A DNA stretch of 64,000 nt, taken from positions 48,987 to 112,986 of the forward strand of contig CALVMV010000005.1 of the NCBI GenBank assembly GCA_944349375.1. Reading direction: 5' to 3'. Positions within the stretch are counted from its first letter, which is position 1. Every line of letters begins with the position of its first letter. Below, one piece after another: positions 62,022-64,000 of this stretch. The notes below the pieces were generated by a model that saw only the letters and a list, made by a program, of their open reading frames with translations, searched no databases and was not told the origin of the DNA. The translations under genes and the position numbers were made by a program. This stretch comes from an uncultured Clostridia bacterium (lineage in GTDB: Bacteria; Bacillota; Clostridia; Christensenellales; UBA1242).

Positions 62022-62405
62022 ATGAAAAATCTATCTTTGTTATCCGAATTATTAGAATCATCTTCTACAGCATGTGAACTTTTTATAAAAAGCGAAATAG
62101 CTTTAAATGATGGAGAAATAGAAATTTGCCAAAAATTCAGTAAGGAAGGGCAACAATTATTAAAAACTTTAATTAGTGACACTTTTATTGAATTTAACGA
62201 ATTTTATGATTTAGATATTCAAGAATGTCTAGATTATGATTATCCTAACAATATGGAATTAATAAAATCTTTAACAATTCTTTCAAAATTTATTGGAGGA
62301 TTAATTGGCTCAGATGATGAAAAAATAGAAATTATGTATGCTAAAAACGTTATTAAGTCAATAAATACTGTTAAGGAAATATATATTGCTCTTTATGAAA
62401 ATTAA
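62022..62405 (+). CDS. Hypothetical helical protein
   Basis: 127 residues, acidic, predicted all-helical (LLSELLESSSTACELFIKSEIAL, then FSKEGQQLLKTLISDTFIEF, then SLTILSKFIGGLIGSDDEKI). No motif recognised. GGGGGAG precedes the ATG at 62022, 11 nt after the previous gene; cmk follows after 19 nt. The operon position suggests co-transcription with the membrane protein and cmk. Confidence 0.55.
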   Translation: MKNLSLLSELLESSSTACELFIKSEIALNDGEIEICQKFSKEGQQLLKTLISDTFIEFNEFYDLDIQECLDYDYPNNMELIKSLTILSKFIGGLIGSDDEKIEIMYAKNVIKSINTVKEIYIALYEN

Positions 62406-62424
62406 TTATACGAAGGAGGAAAAA

Positions 62425-63090
62425 ATGATTAATATAGCAATTGATGGTCATGTTGGTAGTGGAAAAAGCACTTTAGCTCATTGTTTAGCTAAAAAATTAG
62501 GATTAAGAGTGTTAGATACAGGTGCAATTTATAGGTCTATAGCTTGTGAATACAGAAAAAAATATGGCTTAAATATAGATTCTGAAAATATAGAGAAATT
62601 AGTTAAAAATTTAAATATTGAAATTAGTTTTGTTAATGATACTCAGCATGTTTCAATAAATGGAAATGATTATTTTGAGCAAATTAGAACTGAAGAAATT
62701 TCCATTTTAACTTCTAAAATTTCTCCTTTTGTAAGTATTAGAGAAAAAGTATTGTCTGTTCAAAGAGCTTTTGCACAGAAATTTGACTGTATTATAGAGG
62801 GGAGAGATATTGGAACAGTTGTTTTACCTTATGCAAATTATAAATTCTTTGTAACAGCAAGCGAAGAAGTAAGGGCAAAAAGAAGATTTGATCAAATTAA
62901 AGATAAACAAAATGTTTCGTATGAACAAATATTAAAAGATTTGCAAATAAGAGATTACAATGATACTCATAGAAAAGTAGCTCCACTGATCCCAGCCAAA
63001 GATTCAATAATTTTAGATACTTCTGATTTTACGCTTGATCAAACAGTTGATATGTGTGTGGATATAATAACAAAAAATAAAGCTAAGTAA
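62425..63090 (+). CDS. cmk: Cytidylate kinase
   Basis: Phosphorylates CMP and dCMP. P-loop IAIDGHVGSGKSTLAHCLA, LDTGAIYRSIA, the IIEGRDIGTVVLP motif, lid region ASEEVRAKRRFDQI, and RDYNDTHRKVAPLIPAKDSIILDTS. 221 residues. I start at the ATG at 62425 with GAAGGAGG upstream. Last codons lie in the terminator stem. In related genomes cmk sits beside baiN and plsC; here it is about 9 kb away. Confidence 0.94.
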   Translation: MINIAIDGHVGSGKSTLAHCLAKKLGLRVLDTGAIYRSIACEYRKKYGLNIDSENIEKLVKNLNIEISFVNDTQHVSINGNDYFEQIRTEEISILTSKISPFVSIREKVLSVQRAFAQKFDCIIEGRDIGTVVLPYANYKFFVTASEEVRAKRRFDQIKDKQNVSYEQILKDLQIRDYNDTHRKVAPLIPAKDSIILDTSDFTLDQTVDMCVDIITKNKAK

Positions 63091-63106
63091 AAGCTTTATT
63101 TTTTTA
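63072..63106. terminator. Bidirectional terminator after cmk
   Basis: Stem AAAATAAAGCT / AGCTTTATTTT with loop AAGTAAA; overlaps the cmk stop codon and the end of the convergent gene. Confidence 0.82.
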
Positions 63107-63742
63107 TTTTTCATCAGATTCAGAATTTTCTGATTCTTGATTGACTTCTGTTTGCTCTTTAGACTGTTCTTCAGTTTGTTTTGGCTTTAATTCAATTATT
63201 TCCATAAAGATATTTTTAATTTCATCTAACTCTTTTTCATTAATAAATTTATTATCAATTATTTTGTCTTTATTTTCTTCCAATAATTGTAAAATTAAAT
63301 CTAAAACATCTATATCTTTGTCATTTAGTGCTTCAATAATAATTTTTTTCATAAGTTCAGCATCTTTATTATAATGATATAAATATTGTTTAAAATTTCT
63401 TCTTATTTCATTAGTAATATTTCCATTCATTATTTCTTGAAGGTGTTGTAATGTAAATTCAAAGACTTTTAAAGCACCTAATTCTGAAGTTTTCACACTG
63501 TATTTCGAATAATCTCTTGGTTTATTGGTAAGATAAATAGTTGAAGGCTTCCTAAATTTATTAAATTCTGATCTAGGATTAAAAGTAATAACAATTACCG
63601 AATTACCATTTTCATCTCTTGTTGCTGTAGTTGAATAATACTTTGTCTTTCTTATAGGTTTTATGATTTTCCCTCTAAATGCTGCTCTTATTTTGTTTGT
63701 AGATGGTTCTTTATAATAATAATCATAATAATTGTTTGCCAT
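63104..63742 (-). CDS. Hypothetical protein
   Basis: 212 residues. The Tyr-rich N-terminus (ANNYYDYYYKEP) is followed by a beta-like region with RDENGNSVIVITFNP, then helical, Asn/Asp/Glu/Lys-rich segments (VFEFTLQHLQEIMNGN, LDLILQLLEENKDKII, KELDEIKNIFMEII), and an acidic Gln/Glu/Ser tail ending SESDEK. No family recognised. Its promoter (TTGACA, 17, TAAAAT), ribosome region (GGAGAAAAAATATG) and acidic SExEK-like end recall the helical-repeat gene at 36301. Confidence 0.55.
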   Translation of the reverse strand: MANNYYDYYYKEPSTNKIRAAFRGKIIKPIRKTKYYSTTATRDENGNSVIVITFNPRSEFNKFRKPSTIYLTNKPRDYSKYSVKTSELGALKVFEFTLQHLQEIMNGNITNEIRRNFKQYLYHYNKDAELMKKIIIEALNDKDIDVLDLILQLLEENKDKIIDNKFINEKELDEIKNIFMEIIELKPKQTEEQSKEQTEVNQESENSESDEK

Positions 63743-63778
63743 ATTTTTTCTCCTTTGTTTTATAGTTTTATTATGCGT

Positions 63779-63807
63779 ATTTTAGCAAATCTTATTGAAT
63801 TTGTCAA
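63779..63807 (-). promoter_or_regulatory. Promoter of the 212-residue gene
   Basis: Minus strand: TTGACA, 17 bp, TAAAAT, with TG before the -10 (TGC-TAAAAT). Confidence 0.75.
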
Positions 63808-63870
63808 TATTATATAAAAATTTGAAAAAAAATCGTTTACAACGCATCAGGGAGTATCGTGAGAAGGTTA

Positions 63871-63940
63871 GAAAAAAGGTAAAAAAAGGTAAAAAAGTAT
63901 TAAAAAAGTGTTGACAAAGAGAATTAATATATGATAATAT
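63871..63940 (+). promoter_or_regulatory. Strong stable-RNA-type promoter (probable rRNA operon)
   Basis: TTGACA at 63911-63916, then GATAAT at 16 bp (63933-63938). Upstream is a phased A-tract region with three near-copies of AAAAAAGGT (63872-63898) resembling an UP element. The downstream GAACCATGAAAATTAAATAG (63971-63990) resembles the pre-16S leader of Firmicutes. A 16S rRNA gene would begin just after the window. Confidence 0.6.
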
Positions 63941-64000
63941 ATACTCGCTAACTCGAAAAGGGGAAGCAAAGAACCATGAAAATTAAATAGAAAGTACAAG

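Noticed and set aside
63872-63910. AAAAAAGGT-type direct repeats as a CRISPR or integron-like array
   Set aside because: Copies are contiguous, imperfect and without spacers; they fit an A-tract UP element before a -35 box.

Overview
The window is an AT-rich, densely coded bacterial chromosome segment with mixed gene orientation. The Gram-positive features are RNase J, the McsB/ClpC operon, RlmH, a long-form HPF, DegV and strong AGGAG ribosome binding sites. Sporulation-family genes are also present: a PdaB-type deacetylase, the spore protease Gpr, GerW/YtfJ and a DacF-type carboxypeptidase. Together these point to a low-GC Bacillota of the Clostridia, probably an uncultured gut-type lineage; that placement is inference. 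TAA and TGA both act as stops and ATG, GTG and TTG as starts. I see no prophage, insertion sequence or CRISPR array.

Layout. 0-9 kb: a type IIA topoisomerase pair (parE/parC-like), PdaB-like deacetylase, a double-OB SSB-like protein, a SPOR-like membrane protein, and groES-groEL. 9-20 kb: short-chain dehydrogenase, tadA, two CPBP proteases, rlmH, greA, rnjA, an O-methyltransferase, a PAP2 phosphatase, tsaE-tsaB and an acidic zinc-ribbon protein. 20-33 kb: a 1110-residue surface protein, a split TauE/SafE exporter, ferredoxin, Ppx-like protein, an MreB-like actin, minD-minE, and a two-gene secreted-protein operon. 33-40 kb: rplM-rpsI behind a structured leader, a thioredoxin-reductase-like protein, two paralogous helical-repeat proteins with a third remnant, degV, dinB, and a protein that looks like a metal-ligand-less amidohydrolase. 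40-48 kb: tex, a 57-residue mini-McsA, mcsB, clpC, hpf, an HD-domain protein and rpsT. 48-54.6 kb: a tightly coupled run gpr, DUF2953, ytfJ, dacF, rluB, baiN-like, plsC and an S1 protein. 54.6-64 kb: tRNA-Thr(CGT), a 2090-residue four-module GLUG-type surface protein, two small genes, cmk, an unknown gene, and at the right edge a strong promoter that looks like that of an rRNA operon starting just outside the window.

The region is mostly housekeeping: translation and tRNA modification (tsaBE, tadA, rlmH, rluB, rplM, rpsI, rpsT), RNA decay (rnjA), protein quality control (groESL, mcsB-clpC), division placement (minDE with an actin homologue) and late sporulation. Most convergent gene pairs share bidirectional terminators, several of which begin inside the last codons of a gene. 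Vegetative promoters are clear (TTGACA-like, 16-17 bp, TATAAT-like).

The most unusual points are these. Four genes have the -10 box exactly 6 nt before the start codon and no ribosome binding site (tadA, CPBP-1, PAP2, trxB-like), suggesting leaderless mRNAs. The mini-McsA sits in an operon with no visible ctsR. The Gpr protein begins where mature GPR begins, without a propeptide. MinD/MinE are encoded without a neighbouring MinC. The helical-repeat paralogues carry near-identical promoter regions. An uncharacterised secreted-protein pair lies behind a long structured leader.
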